Assembly: GCF_963678635.1 (NCBI RefSeq) | Contig: NC_087063.1 | Span: 78,763,617-78,827,616, forward strand | Direction of reading: 5' to 3' | DNA length: 64,000 nt | From: Symsagittifera roscoffensis | Taxonomy: Eukaryota > Xenacoelomorpha > Acoela > Convolutidae | Shown here: positions 10,959 to 22,436 of the stretch, in pieces | Numbering within the stretch: position 1 is the stretch's first letter | Layout of the letters: every line of letters starts with the position of its first letter | Position numbers and translations under genes: made by a program | The notes under the pieces: model-generated | The model's input: the letters and a program-made list of their open reading frames with translations, nothing else | Databases searched by the model: none | What the model was told of the DNA's origin: nothing

Positions 10959-12368
10959 TCAAAACATGGTCAGATGTGATTCAATCTGTTCGTCCAAAAC
11001 TGCCCACGAATGAGGCGACTTCAGTCTCAAATCAATTTTGTTCTCATTTGATATGCCCAGAAGTTTCATTGCAAACGAGGCCAACAGAAAACCCTGAGGC
11101 CTGTTGTCTCCCTCAAGACAGTAGAGGAAAATAGCCGTTACATTTCCATCCAGTTTAGCTGAGTTGTTCAGAAGAGAAGGAAGAAAACCAGAACCCGGAT
11201 AAGTGTCTGAATCGTCCAGAGGAAACCTAAACATCACGAATTCTTTTGAAAGCGATTTTAAATAAAACTCAGGCTTTAACTCTGAATCAGCATGGGAGTT
11301 GCAGAACGGTGGTATGTCAGTAAATCGATGTATCAGTAAAGCAAAAACCGGCGGACCAAATCAGTAAACCGAAAACTCATTATTCAATTACGTAATCACA
11401 TTAGCTAACAACTGAGATTTTTACAAAATGACAAATTATTTCCTTAACTAGAATTGAATCAGTAAATGAAATAAAATAACTCTTCTTATGAGCCCCGTAC
11501 ATTTTAAATTATTGTTCTAGCACAGGGAATTTTTTTCTATAAATCTTTAATTCCATAATTGATGTATTTAGTACGTAAATCGGTGTACTGTATGCACCCC
11601 TTGCGGAACATACAAACTGAGCCATGAGAAAAATCAACAGCAGACCCGCGCATCTATAAACTCTGTTACCATTTTATGATAATCCGAAGAAATATCCAGT
11701 TTAAAAAATCTACCAGCATATTTTACTCTTCTGCATAAGGATTTGAAAACATTAAGGTTTAACAACACCCTTGTTTATCACAAGGGTAATTACAATCAGA
11801 TTTGAAAACAGCGATTTCACCGAATCAAAATTTCCATGATCGCAAGGGTAATAACGTACTCAGCACATGATGGTTCTGTGAACTCTCTGGCTCCAGTAGC
11901 TTTTAAATCATTGATCTGATTTGAGTCCAGTTTCAACTCAGGCACTTTGAAATAGATCTGATCCGGACTCGCGATCGCTTTGTCTTGTCTCTCAACGGCG
12001 TCTAAGCTCGACAGAACCAAAAGTCGTGATACTTTTTTACTACTCAGCCAGCTGTATAAATCTTCGACAAAACGATGACGATATCTTTTAACAACAGAAG
12101 ACCGAACTTGAATCAAAAGCAACTTGTGTTCTTTGCAAACGAACACATCAATGGCTGTTGTTGGTTTTCTACTCGATTTTCGAAGAGCATTTCGACCAAA
12201 AAGAGGAACAACTGCTTTATGAACAATCGATCCAATCTGCTCGCAAGGCAGAGTGGCAATAATCAAGTCAAGAGATAGCTGTCCAACATTTCCAATTGAT
12301 ACTGTTGGCATTAAGCAGGTGAACCCTGACAAATCAGTAGTCTTCAAACTTCTCACCGGGCGAAACAT
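10959..12368 (-). CDS. PSMG2: Proteasome assembly chaperone 2 (right copy), 2 exons
   Basis: Exons 12368-11860 and 11226-10959 use the same splice sites as the left copy. They again give 777 bp and 258 residues. Seen differences from the left copy include R for C in YRHRFVEDL, VSRL for VSQL, PELK for PDLK, GARE for GAKE, KLDGN for KLEGN and NKIDL for NKVDL. No frameshift or stop is present, so both copies can encode a full chaperone. Its 3' end lies only about 25 bp from the duplication junction, so its downstream flank is now the truncated NOP53 copy. Which copy is ancestral cannot be told from the sequence. Confidence 0.92.
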
Positions 12369-12489
12369 TTTAATCTAAAGCATCAAGTGGACCATAATCA
12401 GAAGATATCAACTGGATTCTTAAGAAAATTAGGGATGGATGGATGATTGACCCTTTTTTAGAACATAGCCAATCAAATACTGTGGTCGC

Positions 12490-12640
12490 TTTTTGTGTTT
12501 TACATTTTAAAAATCAGGCCGAATCGAAATTTGCTTATTTGCACTGGTTGTAATTTGACCAATTTGATTTGGTAAAATTACAACCAGTGCAAATCAGCAT
12601 ATTTCGATTCGTCCGGATTTTTAAAATGTAAAACACAAAA
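12490..12640. repeat. Palindrome upstream of PSMG2 (right copy)
   Basis: This is the duplicate of 7493-7641, with the same arms and loop. It again ends about 120 bp upstream of a PSMG2 start codon. Confidence 0.85.
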
Positions 12641-12749
12641 TGCAAAATCAGTATAAAGAATTCGATTCTTAGATGTAGGAACTAAGCCGAATAATATATG
12701 CCGACTAATAACAGGCCGAAGTTTTTTGAACCGGAATATTTATCGTTTG

Positions 12750-13310
12750 AAAAAAAACAGATCCTAGTAAGACTCGAACCAAAGACTTTAGCCGTCCCAG
12801 GCGTATTCGTTACCTCACGGCTAAGTGTGCAGGAGACGCTACGAGACTTGAGCTTCTTTATGAACCAAGGTACCACCAGGAGATTGAGTTTTGTGAACAA
12901 AGTTGTTTATGGGGGTAAAAAATCTAGTACCCAAGGGCAAAACAAGCAAATTGCACGGTTAACTCTTAAAAAAGCAATATTTCAAAGTCAGAGTTCTATT
13001 GCAAGAAAAAAAAATTGTTCGAATCAGAAGAAACGATAATCTAACTATTCAAAATTTTCCAAAAAAACTATTAAAACGTATGGAACAAAAACAAGGTCCG
13101 ACCAGGGCTCCTAGCCCAGACCTAAAACCCCAAGGAACGTGAGTTACCACTAGACCAAGTGAGAGTGGACCTCGATGGCTTTGATGTTAAATAAAAAAGT
13201 AAGTTCAATTTCTCAAAGATTTGTACGGAGTACAAAAACTTGTTTACGGGAAAAAGTCTAGTCCCCGCTACAAGTCACTTGTTCTCGCAAATGAAATTAA
13301 GTCGGGGCTA
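12750..13310 (-). mobile_element. tRNA-derived SINE-like composite repeat (right copy)
   Basis: This is the duplicate of 7750-8310, nearly identical except for lengths of short A runs. It was present before the tandem duplication. Confidence 0.6.
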
Positions 13311-13669
13311 TTAAATTCAAATCTATCGTTATAAAAAAAATTTCAATCGAACATTTATTTAAAATGCAGATATGCTCAAAACTGTCTGTTGGTTGACGTA
13401 AATGCAGAATCAGAAATTCCTAATGAGAAAATGGTCCAATGTTTTGAAGTTTCTTACTTGGAAAAAATATATATATATATTCCGTTTGGTGGTAAATAAA
13501 CCAGTCGAATTAAACACCATCTTAAACTAGCTGAAAATAAGTAACTTCTTCATAAGTGGAGTAAAAATATTAAATTACGGTTGAAAAATTTATGCAAGTT
13601 TTATTCCAACGTCGTAACTTTCAGCTGGTTTACATACTATGCGCAATTTTGGCTGATTCACTCGAGCTC

Positions 13670-14660
13670 ATTGTTCCGACCATTGAAAATGGGGATGAAC
13701 TTCGTATTCGGGTGTTTTTAGTTAATTTTTTTTTCTTTTTTTATGTTTTCCGCTCAAAATCAGGTACCACAAATAATCATCGGAATGGGTCGAGTGATTC
13801 ATCATATTAAAGCCCTTCCAGTCGTGATTAGAATACTCAAAAATTTTCCCAAAGTCGAGAAAAACTGGTTTGAAACTTTTGAGATCTAACCTAACTTCGA
13901 GCGAGTAACGCTCGTTATATGAAAATTTAGTTTTTTCTTAGACTTTTAGGATAAAAAACCTTGAATTTACTATAAAAAAACGCTAGTTTTCGATGCTTAA
14001 TTTAGCGCTTATTTGGCAAAAGAAGGTTTCCTAAAAAATAACAAGGATTGCAGGTTACTGTGCAAGTAGCACAGAATGTTCCGACCATAGTCTTTAGAAA
14101 ACTACGGATTCGAAAGTTTTTTCCAAATAGTGTAGTTTTTCTGCATGGTGTGATAAAAGGATCTGACGTAAAAATTTTATTTAGGCATATTAGGCAGTTA
14201 TAGCAAAATAGGCAATTTGGACAACATTTTTGTCGAAAAAAGACTAGACAAATTCAAAAAAGAAATAATTTAAAAGTTTTTTTTCAAAACTTTTTGCAGG
14301 AAATTTTTTAAACTTTTTGAAGCTTTTGGTTCCCAAAATGAAGCTAAAAAAACTCTAAAAACTAGTTTGACTTGCTTAAAATTAAAATTTAGGGTCTTTA
14401 ATGATGCGTAATTCAGTTGTTTTAGGCATAATTAGGCATTGTTTAGCTGCTCTCTTGCTTTATTCGCTCGAATTAAGACAAAAATCAAAAAATTCAAACC
14501 GGTTTTTCTCGACACTGGCAAATTTATGTGAAAATTTTTAAATGTGGTTCGAAGGGCTTTAAATTGATATATCACTCAACCCAGTCCGATGATTACTTGC
14601 GGTAGCTGATTTTGAGTGGGAAAAAATTAAAACATACCCCAATTTTCAATGGTCGGAAAA
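13670..14660. mobile_element. ~1-kb foldback element (right copy)
   Basis: This is the duplicate of 8674-9661 with the same nested inverted arms. Small differences from the left copy lie mainly in homopolymer lengths, for example ACAACATTTTTGTCG against ACAAAAGTTTTGTCG. Confidence 0.75.
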
Positions 14661-15038
14661 AAAATAATTGTGCCAAAAAAAGTTTTTAAAATTATTCATT
14701 TTTTGTTTGTTATTCGTTTTTTGAAGCCAAATATAATCGATCACCCCCAATTTAATAAATTTCTACGCGATTGTATAGTTCTCGAAACACAACACCCATT
14801 AAAAACGACGGGTAAAAAAAAAACAAAAAACCTTCTTTCCTTTTTTTAATGAATATGGTCGGAATGTTCTGTGCTACTTGTAGAGCGACCGGTTACCGTT
14901 GTTCCTATTTGATACCGCTAATCACCAGCGTAAACAGGCTCTTGTACAACAATTGTTTGGCTATGAGCTTTCTTCGACATGGTCAAATTTGTCTAAGCTT
15001 AGTAAAACTTTTTCAGTCGTGAAAATTATATTGCAAAC

Positions 15039-16247
15039 TTAAGACGTAGCTGGTAATTCAAAAGGTTCGCGATATTTTATGACTTTCTTAAAATTCATTT
15101 TATGCCGTCTCTTCTCGATATGTCTTTGACGCGCATTCATCCTTGATCTTGTCAGAGGCATTGGCTCAATGACATTCCTTTTGATTAAAGATGCTATCCT
15201 CTCCGTAAACAATGAATCACTTTCTGGGACCAGTTTTCTCAAACTGCCCGGCAGCTCTTCGGTCAACTTGAAGGAGGTTTTCATTTCTTCAGGTGGAGTC
15301 CGTCCAATAAGTCTGACTCTCTTTGGATCATTTTTTCTGGCTTGCTTCGCTTTCCACTTCAGATTCCTCAGATGTTCAATCTTGGAAATCTTCTTGTTGA
15401 TGCTTTTGCCATGGAGAGCATCGTTTTCTCTGCCACGATTTAGGCGTTCTTTTTTCAATGCAATCTGAACGTTAAGCTTTTCCTTAGCCTTTCTTTTAAG
15501 TTGATCTCGTTGCTTGGGTGTCATTTTCAGTTTTCGGTTACTTAGAGGCGCATGAGATATGATTACATTTTCCACGTCTTCTTTGCCCGAAAATTTCTGG
15601 TTACAGATTTTATCTTCCTCGCATAATTTCTGCTTGAAATAAAAGTTTTCAATTCCTTCTAAATGAGCAGCTTCTTTCTCTTGGTGAGTTACCGACGGTA
15701 CTTGGGCCCAAAAATCTCTTTCTTCTTTCAGTTTTGCTTCTTCAGTCTCCTCTCGCTTTAGCACATCTACTAGAAGCTGTTGATGATCTGTAAATGAAGG
15801 ATTGTATGATACGCCACCTGACGGCAAACTCAGGTGTTCGTTTGCGTTAGGTTTACTGACAGATTTCTTCTTCTTGGATAAGTTTGCTGTTCCCCAAATA
15901 TCTTTGTCAAATGAATAGTCTCGAGGCAAATCAGACTTTTTATCAAGATCTTCAGCAGTGAACTTCTGCTTTTTCTTGTACTTCTCGTTGTGATATTTCC
16001 ATTCGTCAATTTCAGTTCTGTTTTCTAAGCAGCTCTTTCTACTGCTTTCACTGTTAGCTGAATAAACTCCCTCGGCACACACCCATTGCTTGGACGTGTC
16101 AACCAAAAACAACTCATTATTTGCTTTGTCTGCTATTTCTTTTTTCAACGCGCCAAGACGGCTCAGCTCGGTGATTTCATTAGTTTTTTCTGCAAGTTCT
16201 TTACTTTTCCAATACTTCTTTCTACTTTTTCCTGTCTTTCTACCCAT
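15039..16247 (-). CDS. NOP53: NOP53 ribosome biogenesis factor (intact copy)
   Basis: A single open frame of 402 residues starts at MGRKTGKSRKKYWKSKEL. I chose this ATG because the bases before it (TTTTTCAG then AC) read as a splice acceptor rather than as coding sequence. Family landmarks are FLVDTSKQWVC near residue 50, GGVSYNPSFTDHQQLL near 150 (vertebrate GASYNPSFEDHQTLL), a highly basic helical region, then ELPGSLRKLVPE and RNVIEP near the end. Vertebrate NOP53 is about 478 residues. In the family it acts in the nucleolus and recruits the exosome helicase MTR4 for 60S pre-rRNA processing. Only this copy keeps the N-terminal part. The coding region is intronless as seen here. Confidence 0.92.
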   Translation of the reverse strand: MGRKTGKSRKKYWKSKELAEKTNEITELSRLGALKKEIADKANNELFLVDTSKQWVCAEGVYSANSESSRKSCLENRTEIDEWKYHNEKYKKKQKFTAEDLDKKSDLPRDYSFDKDIWGTANLSKKKKSVSKPNANEHLSLPSGGVSYNPSFTDHQQLLVDVLKREETEEAKLKEERDFWAQVPSVTHQEKEAAHLEGIENFYFKQKLCEEDKICNQKFSGKEDVENVIISHAPLSNRKLKMTPKQRDQLKRKAKEKLNVQIALKKERLNRGRENDALHGKSINKKISKIEHLRNLKWKAKQARKNDPKRVRLIGRTPPEEMKTSFKLTEELPGSLRKLVPESDSLFTERIASLIKRNVIEPMPLTRSRMNARQRHIEKRRHKMNFKKVIKYREPFELPATS

Positions 16248-16550
16248 GTCTGAAAAATTCACGAAAACTATATTTTAAAAGGAATTTTTATTTGATTTAT
16301 TCTAGAAGCTGAGAATCATTCAGACTATATCCAATAATTGTTTAATATTTCAAGACAGGATAGCCATAACTTTTATCCCAAAATTTGGTGCTCTAAATTT
16401 TTTTATATCCAGAAAATTTTATTGATCATATCCTAATATTTACGAAAATCTAAAAATCTCAAAACTTTCGAATTCAAATTCCAAAATAAAAGCTATCAAA
16501 AGTTTCACCGCTTAGTCTTTAACCATAATTCAAACTTTTTGTGACTGGGT

Positions 16551-16970
16551 GAGTGTAACATTTGCCCAGTGGTACAAAACGACGGACAATAAAGCTAGGT
16601 TCTAAAATGACTGGCTAGCGTCTTGTGCCAGTCGGTCATATTTGGAAGTTTGACCTTGATTTGGAAGTTTGACCTTCATTTTGGGGAAAAAAGTATTGTT
16701 TGAATGTAACATTCGCCCGGAAGTACATATCGACGGGGAAAAAAGCTAAGCAAAAAAACGACTAAACGTAGCTTTACATGCTTTTCACCGTCTCTACCAA
16801 AGCCAGTTCTTTTGGTGGTCTTTCAAACAACGGGTCGACAAAAACGTTACTGTTCTCCGGCTTCGACCAGAACGCTCAAATTAACTTAATTACATGCAAA
16901 ATTAGTGAGCTCATGGCTGGGTCTGTATCCCCAGACCACGAGGTCACTCCTAAAAACAGGGCTACTACTA
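16551..16970. repeat. Left arm of a 16.4-kb inverted-repeat pair
   Basis: The reverse complement matches 32673-32950. Shared blocks are AGGAGTGAC..TCGTGGT, CAGCCATGAGCTCACTA, GGCTTTGGTAGAGACGGT and ACTTCCGGGCGAATGTTACA. The outer terminal motif appears twice here (GTAACATTTGCCCAG at 16556 and GTAACATTCGCCCGG near 16706). The left arm is therefore longer, or carries an internal duplication. Identity over the arm is roughly three quarters by eye. Confidence 0.75.
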
Positions 16971-18036
16971 TTTATTACAATACTATTGTTTTTGTACAGT
17001 AGATAAAAATCATCATCTCCATCGAAGCTCAATTCCTAGCTTCTCATTATCAGAAAATGAACCCAGATGTTAATTAAATTCAATTCAGGGCATAACCAGG
17101 AAGCTAAAAGTTCGTATAAAACAGTTTAAGTTCAAGTCTCGAGATCCCTCCGGATTCTTGAATCCGGGGAAATAACGTCCTTTTTTCCTTTCCGGAAGGT
17201 TGGAAATACTGCCCCGGCAGCTTTCACCGCTGGCGTGAATGGCTCTGTAACGATTGTAGCGACACAAACGTTACAACTTGGAGCGGTCTCAGATAAGTTC
17301 CAGTTGTATTTTTCTAATTCTCGTCGTTGTTTCTTTCGCAACTATTGTGGTTGTTGTGTTTCTTTTCTGGTTTTTCTACAGAATGGCCGTTTCAGCAATT
17401 CTCAGAAATATGACGTCATCATTCGAAATTTTGAAAATCCAAAATACCAGAATAATCTGACCTTCACAGATTGTCTAATCGTTCAAATAACGTCGCTAAT
17501 CCTCTAAAACTGTCAACTCTCAAGGTCAGCAGCTAATAATTCGAAATCGCCTTTTCGTCCATTTTGGTCGAATGTCACAGAAAAATTCGAATCGACTGTC
17601 ATGCTCAAGTTTCTCGCGACAACTGAAAATCAAAGTTATTTTATCAGAAAACTCAAATCAGAATTACGGGAAAATCGATAAAAATCAGACTGGATTTGTA
17701 TTGTTGCTGAAAGAGAGCATCGCAAAGTCTAACGAGAGCATCATCGCTGGTCGAGAAAAATGATGATTGGGCAGGCAGACGAGTGGAATCTATCCAATAC
17801 CATAATCAGAAAAGTAAACTACTTGAGTTAAACTTATTTACTTAAAGTTTCCAGAAATATCAGAGCTACTTGAATCTATAGTCGTGTTGGTATGTGAGTC
17901 CTGAACTAATTTCTTGAGTGCATTTCATGTGACTATGATGTGATATGGCGAGTTTTAGGTTGATCCAATTGAAATCTTAAAAAAAAAATTTTTTTCAATG
18001 AGATCCGAAAATATCGTCATGTGAATTAGAGTCGGA
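16971..18036. other. Unresolved spacer between TIR and gypsy fragment
   Basis: No recognised gene. A plus frame at 17278-17460 would encode a very hydrophobic stretch (ILVVVSFATIVVVVFLFWFF) typical of a membrane segment. Overlapping frames have no family match and it may be chance in T-rich DNA. The region also has Trp/Cys-rich coding-like runs near 17170-17290 that I cannot place. Confidence 0.3.
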
Positions 18037-18170
18037 AAAGTCAGTTTTGCCAGAAATAGAGCACTTAAGAGGTAAGATAGGTGAAGAGGATTTTGAGTCG
18101 CTAAGGGCAGTTTCAAATCGGATCGCGGACGTTTTTCAAACCATAAGGCAGATATTGATTGTTGTGATTT
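18037..18170 (+). pseudogene. Ty3/gypsy pol fragment (upstream of RT), plus strand
   Basis: It translates with interruptions to ..HLRGKIGEEDFESLRAVSNR followed by IADVF. This segment precedes the reverse transcriptase in an invertebrate gypsy family. The same segment recurs at 30806-30921, where it leads into RT. Here it stops at 18170, where minus-strand element sequence begins. Confidence 0.6.
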
Positions 18171-18215
18171 CGCCGATGTTCCATCTCCTCTTCCTGCGAC
18201 ATTGAGTCTGCACTT

Positions 18216-18725
18216 TCAGTTTCTGTGTCTTGCAACAATCAAGACACAATCAGTGGCTATCCTGATGCTGTTGGAAGCAGTCCTCCAACACTTCTGCTCT
18301 CCTACTCTTTGTTTACCACAAGGTAGGGGATCAACGTTAGATTCTCTGTTTCGGCAGAAGCTGTTGTGCAGGCACAACGTCACGTTTCTCTCCACATCTT
18401 CCTTCAACATCTCTTCTTTCTCCCTTCCATTACATTCCCTCGTCCTGGAAGTTCTCTTCACTGTGGTGGTCACTGCATTCCGATGAGTTACAAAATCTTG
18501 CTTGAAAGCTCCTGCTCCAATGACCAGCTGATACGAACTGTACACTCTGCTGTGCTTCGACATATGCTTCTTAGCATATTCGTACAACCATGCAGTCTTG
18601 TTGGCTCTAAACCATGGCATCAGACGTCTTTTGGACCATATCTTTTCCACTTCCATCGGAATGTTCAAGGTTTTGCAATTTGTCTCAAAAATATCTAAAT
18701 CTTTTAGACAATCCAATTTCTGCAA
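18216..18725 (-). pseudogene. Distal gag-like ORF of retroelement, Cys-rich end
   Basis: This 169-residue frame overlaps the preceding one at 18704. The N-terminal half is basic and Trp-containing (KIWSKRRLMPWFRANKTAWL). The C-terminal part is rich in Cys (CLHNSFC, DPLPCGKQ, EQKCWR), which may be a decayed zinc knuckle, although no CCHC spacing is intact. It ends close to the element edge at 18171, so the downstream protein is missing. Confidence 0.4.
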
Positions 18726-19345
18726 TTGTTCCCTCGTTGGCGCCTTTGTCTATTGTTCTCTTTCACATGAGCTTCCAGCCATCGTATCGCCATCATAATT
18801 CCCACTATCACTATCGTTCTGGGCCGTGATGAGTCTGGTAAACCCATAGAAAGCAGCTCTCCACAGTCCCAGATCAACACTAGATTACTACGCCCGGAGT
18901 ACCACCATGTTTGCAACAAGCAATGGCAGGGAAAATCATCATGTGTTGACATGATGCTCCTCCAATTACGCTTTTCCGAAGCTTCCAGTAGTGGTTCCAC
19001 TTCCATCATCACTCGGTTGACTTCATCATTCTCATCTACTGCATAGTAATCCGTGACTGTTGATCCCTTCTGCTTCTGTCTTTCAAAATCACTGAAGTTC
19101 CCACTGGCGTATCCCATGAACTTCCTTCCCAATATCGACTCTAACTCCTCTTTAGTTCTCTCTGGAACTGCTGAGAACATTTTGCACAGTAACTCATAAG
19201 ACTTCTCTGACATTCTCGCTAGTCTTAGGCATTTCGGAACCCAGAAGGCTTGATCCACAATTGTTTTCGTAATTTTCACATCCACAGCTACGAAATGCAC
19301 CGGGTATCTGCTCTTGCACATTGGAGCTAATGTTGATCCCACCAA
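18704..19345 (-). pseudogene. Gag-like ORF of retroelement
   Basis: This 213-residue frame contains PVHFVAVDVKITKTIVDQAF, VPERTKEELESILGRKF and AIRWLEAHVKENN. There is no family that I can name. Its strand, GC and continuity with neighbours at 19426-19821 place it in the long gag-like polyprotein of the minus-strand element. Small frame changes separate it from its neighbours. Confidence 0.45.
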
Positions 19346-19425
19346 ATATCACGCTCCCAATGGTCTGCGATAAGTTTCACTGTGTCGGATGTTCATTTCA
19401 GCCTCGATTGCTTCCCTTCACTTTC

Positions 19426-21355
19426 CTATGTGTTTTTGCTCAGTCTGCAAAACTCCAACAACACTTCTACACTGATGGCCGTGACCATCTCATGCTTTTG
19501 TTCTAGATTCAATAGTGACTCTAAAGAACCAAACATGTTGTAGAATTCTAATGCAGTCACTATATTCACCTCGGTTCCTCCATGGCAATCTGCAATCAGT
19601 TCCGTTTCCGTTTTCGCCTTCATCACAATGTTCCCAAACAATAACGTCAATTGTTTGTGTTGTTTCTCCAGAGTCTTCACGCAATCCAGACCTCCACAGA
19701 CGTGACCTTCCAGTCCACAGACTTCTGCCAGACAGCTACCAGGTTTGACCCAGTCCTCTGGTCCCCAGCCAGGCAACTCTACTTTGTCTTCTCCGTTGCT
19801 CTTAGAGGCTGTTGTCAGCACGTTATAGATGACGTTAAGATCACGCAGGTTACAGTCTGAGTTCAGTTCCCCTGTAAGTCTTGTGTCGCATGTAATATCA
19901 AATCAGCGTTGGGAGTAGGACACCATGATGGTTCATCAGTTCCCACACCACCATCAAGCTCGTTCTCAGCAGTTCGTCTGAGAATCCCAATCCAAATTCT
20001 ACTCGTTTGTCAGATCTTGGTACTGAAGGTGCGGCCACCTTTTCCTCTAAGACTAGTCCCAGCCTGGTCTGCTGATTAGCAGCGCTTCTTATTGTTGCAA
20101 TTCTCGACGTCCAGAATCTTAGCAACACTGCTTGCTCGTAATCAAAGAAGCAATTGCGTATGTCCTCATTTAGGAAAGGGTTTTACGCTATCACTATGAT
20201 TCCGGACACGTAACTGCAGGACCTCTTTCTGATTGGTCCACAGTATTCACTGGATTTCGGCAGTGCTCCCATAGATTCCTTAGTGAGCCTCAGCTCTTTT
20301 TTTGAGAATCTCCTTTTTTCGTCTATTTTCCTCATGGGTTCTAGGTCCACGGGTTTTTTCATGTCGACTCGCATTGGTTTCCTTTGATGCATATACAGCA
20401 GTGCTAGCAAGAGCAAGGACTTTGCTCGTTCATCGCCTTCTCTTAACATCTTGACACAAGTGCTCTATGCTGGCACTGAAATTTGTTCTATCATGAACCG
20501 GATGAAACAGAGAGCGTCTCTCAGCTTCGCGCACGCTACTGCTGATTCCTCTTGGCTTATCAGATCTCTCATACTCGTCATTAAGAACACCTTTTCTTCC
20601 TTCGATCTCTTCCTTTCTTCTGAATCAGGTTCCCCGCGAGTCAGTCTAATCACGCGCCAAGCGAACCTCACTTGTAGCTCAGTTCTCACGTAAGGTACTG
20701 CAATCAGAGCGTGTATCTTCGGCGTGGTTCTCATTTCTTCTTCGATTTACCGTAACACTACCGCTCTCCATGGAAGGCTCACCAACTGCTCTTTCGTTTC
20801 TGCATGCATCTCAGACGATACCAGAGTCCGGTATGCTTACTGCTTCAGGGTGGTGCCTTGCATCATCGTTTCCAAATAACCTTACATGGCACTTTTGTCT
20901 TCCAGAGCCATTAAGTGTGCTCTGGTCCAATTTCTGTACTCCAACATCTCCAAGTATCCACTGGCGGGTTCAACTATTGATACAATTTCCGACTCTGTTA
21001 ATCGGTTATATTCCACTGGGACTAGCTGTCCTACGACAATTCGTTTTCCGTGGTTCATGGGAGACGGTTTAAACTCTTTCATAGTACTCTCTCCAGATCG
21101 GCTGAGTATTTTTGTTTCTAATGTTGCTCCAGTCAAATTGCGGTCACTCTTCTTGGTTTTGTAACCAGTTGATTTTATCCCTGTCATAGGAATGGGTGGC
21201 ACCATCGCTACATCAGTCAACATCCTGTCTGTGCCAGGCAATCGATCATCACCCTGTCCCAAATCCATAGCTTCTTCGACTCGTTTTCTTTTCGCTGAGT
21301 TGACAGCTTTTATCGAAATTTCAGAATCCACACTTGTCTTTCCCGCTTTCCTCAA
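19426..21355 (-). pseudogene. Interrupted gag-like coding stretch
   Basis: Consecutive minus frames (21355-20882, 20734-20465, 20449-20183, 20128-19898 and 19821-19426) follow each other with small shifts. Visible segments include AKRKRVEEAMDLGQGDD, KSLLLLALLYMHQRKP and GLEGHVCGGLDCVKTLEKQ. The last has closely spaced Cys/His but no clear zinc-finger pattern. I read this as one decayed polyprotein section rather than five genes. The function is unknown. Confidence 0.45.
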
Positions 21356-21410
21356 TGGTCGCCTTGCTGCCCAGTATCATCTTCATTTCATTAATCTTAT
21401 CAATCACCAA

Positions 21411-22436
21411 TTATGATCGCATCGTTCCTTTCCGTGTTCTTGACAGATAAACCACTTCTCCTTTGTCTTCTTGCGGCGTCATCTTGATAGGAGAGTTTGC
21501 CTCACTTTCGTCAGTGGCTGAGTCGATCAATAACTCACTCAATCTCCCTTCACACTCGTCGAGTTTGTCAAGGACCTCCCGCATTAGTGGTCGGTTGAGA
21601 TCTAGTTTCAAAATAGACTGGGTACCGTAGCTCTGAACTACTATCCAGACCTCTTCCATGAAGGCTACTATATCCATTCTACATCCCGTCCTATTTTCTT
21701 GGTCCCTGTGATGCATCTCCCATTCTTCTTTGGGCAACCTTCCCAAGAAAAGTACTCTGGCAGCCTCTTCTATTCTTCTTTGTTCGTTATCTTTAGAATT
21801 GCTCGGAGAGCCGCTCTCCAGCAAATTTCGGTTCGTTTCCATAAAGGTAGACGGGGGTTCCAGCGTGGAAGTACCCTCGTCTGCTGGCTCAGTCGTCTCC
21901 AAAGCATCCGCGCCGCTTTCAAAATCACTGAGAAAATTGAAGTCTAGGTTGGATACTCCTCCTGTTGATGCCTTATCGTCTTCTTTCTCTGCCTGATCGG
22001 GATCCTGTTGCATAGGTTCCTCCGACCGACGGCTTTCTCCCTGCCCATCATCTCTTTCTGATTTCTCTCTCGAATTTGAGGGTCCATGCTCTTCACCTCT
22101 GGCCCCTTCTGGGAATTTCGGTATGATTAGCCTGCCAGCTGACTGATCTTTCTCCTCTCCATAAACTATTTTGACCTCCTCATAGCCGAAGGGTGCTAGC
22201 TCGTCAAGATCAACTCCCACCGTTAACTCCGGATTCACACTCGTCAAGATCAAGCAGGCCTCTGGTAATTCGGCTCTGCCTCTCATCCTCATAGGCGCTT
22301 GATCCAGTTTCGCCCATTCCTCGTCAAATCTCCCACGCTTCGGAGTCGCTGCGTTGCTTATTCGCCTTCTCGTTGCTTGATCCGTGTAAGCAAACTGCGT
22401 ATGCTGTAACACTGCGGCATTTCTGCCCAAAAACAC
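21411..22436 (-). CDS. Acidic gag-like ORF, 341 residues
   Basis: This is a long uninterrupted frame. The middle is strongly acidic and low complexity (Glu/Asp/Ser-rich between about residues 110 and 210, including SEEPMQQDPDQAEKEDD). A structured tail contains RVLFLGRLPKEEWEMHHRDQ, a helical segment and SELLIDSATDESE. The start overlaps the previous frame near 22358-22436, so it is probably a continuation of it after a shift. It may be a linker between capsid-like and nucleic-acid-binding parts of the element's gag. No database family is recognised by eye. Confidence 0.5.
   Translation of the reverse strand: MFLGRNAAVLQHTQFAYTDQATRRRISNAATPKRGRFDEEWAKLDQAPMRMRGRAELPEACLILTSVNPELTVGVDLDELAPFGYEEVKIVYGEEKDQSAGRLIIPKFPEGARGEEHGPSNSREKSERDDGQGESRRSEEPMQQDPDQAEKEDDKASTGGVSNLDFNFLSDFESGADALETTEPADEGTSTLEPPSTFMETNRNLLESGSPSNSKDNEQRRIEEAARVLFLGRLPKEEWEMHHRDQENRTGCRMDIVAFMEEVWIVVQSYGTQSILKLDLNRPLMREVLDKLDECEGRLSELLIDSATDESEANSPIKMTPQEDKGEVVYLSRTRKGTMRS

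Larger units (their letters stand above)
10931..15926. repeat. Right copy of ~5.0-kb tandem duplication
   Basis: It starts at the AAATTATTCAATCC junction and runs into the uninterrupted NOP53 gene at about 15926 (GAGGCAAATCAGAC). The content and order are the same as in 5935-10930. Most of the two copies are nearly identical. Substitutions cluster in the 3' half of PSMG2 exon 1. Confidence 0.93.

Noticed and set aside
17278-17460. Small membrane protein
   Set aside because: The hydrophobic stretch is read from T-rich DNA, overlapping frames are equally open, and no start context, partner exon or homologue is seen.
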